Assembly: GCA_005116895.1 (NCBI GenBank)
Contig: SWDO01000021.1
Span: 76,386 to 140,385 of the forward strand
Source: Nitrospira sp.
GTDB taxonomy: Bacteria > Nitrospirota > Nitrospiria > Nitrospirales > Nitrospiraceae
Direction: 5' to 3'
DNA: 64,000 bases
This document shows positions 62,940 through 64,000 of this stretch, piece by piece (the stretch's first letter is position 1; each line of letters begins with the position of its first letter). The position numbers and the translations under genes were made by a program. The notes under the pieces were generated by a model. The model did no database searches and was not told the DNA's origin. It saw only the letters and a program-made list of their open reading frames with translations.

Positions 62940-63944
62940 ATGCTTCGAAACTATTCGTCTTTCTCATATATAAGACCGTTTCTGTTCCTCACCCTTCCGT
63001 TCCTCTGCCTGGAACAAGCCGATGCAAAGGACTTCAATCCGGATAATCCTCTCAACCAACCGGCACCGGTCTATTGGTGCTCGAGCAAGACGCCAGACCA
63101 ACAGATTTCAACGAAAAAAGGTATCGGATGCGAGCCGCTCTACGACACACAGTCCGTAGAAGCGTTCAAGGAAAAGGCACGTCGACAGGGCTTCGATCTT
63201 CCCGACCGTGACCGCATAAAAATCGTGGAGCTACAGAATGCAGCGTCGAGATTTTCGGATCGCTACCGGACGTTTGTCTCGTGCTGCCTGACCGATGGGG
63301 ATGCCCCTGATAAAGTCGTGGACCTCATTGATGAGGCAAACCACATTCTCAAAGCCGTCCAACAAAAAGGCATCTACAATTCAGGCACGTTTGCCCGCCA
63401 ATATACTCTCAGCGAAACTGTTGGGACGGTCGCACGTGCACGTGAGGACCTCTTTCGACTACGGGAACGGCTAGACAAGCTCACGGAGGCTCAGAATAAT
63501 CTCGGCGAAGTCGACTACGAGCGCAGCGGCTTAGTGAGGACGCAGATCCAAGAGGAAGAAGAAGCGATTAGGAAACAGTTCAAGGCCAAGAAGGTGCCCT
63601 CAGCGGCCCCAACGGGAATGGATATACAAGATACGACACTGCGCTCACGAATCGGAGGAGGCATCGAAGATACCAAGCTGAATGCCAACTTCGGTGCAGA
63701 TATCGGAGCCTCAGCTTCCCCTTACAGCAATGTGAATGAATCGCTCCGCCCACGCAGAGGAGAGGCGGTCCACGACAGTCACCTCCCGCATCGACCGGGA
63801 ACGGATATCCAGGATACCTCGATGCCCAGTAGTCCAGGCTTTGAAGTTGACAACGCCCAAAATCGTGACGGGACTTCGTCTGTTCAACGCCGAGGGGTCG
63901 GCGCCGCTATCGGTGATTCCGACTTGAATAGCAAGAGGCGATAG
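62940..63944 (+). CDS. uncharacterised exported protein with degenerate C-terminal repeats
   Basis: Signal-peptide-like MLRNYSSFSYIRPFLFLTLPFLCLEQADA; repeated G-x-x-I-x-D-[TS]-x-[LM] units at the C-terminus. Confidence 0.7.
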   Translation: MLRNYSSFSYIRPFLFLTLPFLCLEQADAKDFNPDNPLNQPAPVYWCSSKTPDQQISTKKGIGCEPLYDTQSVEAFKEKARRQGFDLPDRDRIKIVELQNAASRFSDRYRTFVSCCLTDGDAPDKVVDLIDEANHILKAVQQKGIYNSGTFARQYTLSETVGTVARAREDLFRLRERLDKLTEAQNNLGEVDYERSGLVRTQIQEEEEAIRKQFKAKKVPSAAPTGMDIQDTTLRSRIGGGIEDTKLNANFGADIGASASPYSNVNESLRPRRGEAVHDSHLPHRPGTDIQDTSMPSSPGFEVDNAQNRDGTSSVQRRGVGAAIGDSDLNSKRR

Positions 63945-64000
63945 CACTCACCTCAAGGTTTTCCTCCCACCACAGGCATCGGCTCCCAGTTCTCCCCCGC

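Overview
The window reads as a bacterial chromosomal segment. I think it is Nitrospira-like from gene order and protein style, but no search was run. Most of it is core gene content on the minus strand: prs-rplY-pth-ychF; a complete trpEGDCFBA run behind a LysM lipoprotein gene; nrdJ; pilC-pilS-pilR-ispE; a mutY/NUDIX/exonuclease repair cluster; and an uninterrupted division/cell-wall (dcw) cluster rsmH-ftsL-ftsI-murE-murF-mraY-murD-ftsW-murG-murC-murB-ddl-ftsQ-ftsA-ftsZ-pgeF-yggS-proC-yggT-divIVA. Plus-strand genes include ligA and tandem mtaB-miaB. I found no convincing rRNA, tRNA or CRISPR array. The main non-routine observations are: (1) a small accessory strip at 6.0-8.7 kb, with a decayed RAYT transposase abutting a prs gene of abnormal N-terminus, and a HepT/MntA toxin-antitoxin pair lying between the real trpA 3' end and a second, diverged trpA 3' end (an att-like layout); (2) a near-consensus sigma70 promoter followed by three 10-bp-phased GTGGG/GTGGA repeats resembling a MraZ operator just before rsmH, although mraZ is absent there; (3) paired NrdR-like boxes and DnaA-box-like sites upstream of nrdJ; (4) a long hairpin between pilC and pilS; (5) two tandem C-terminal-peptide-like motifs in FtsZ; (6) two uncharacterised protein families, one with paralogs at 6.4 and 31.1 kb and one with degenerate C-terminal repeats at 62.9 kb.
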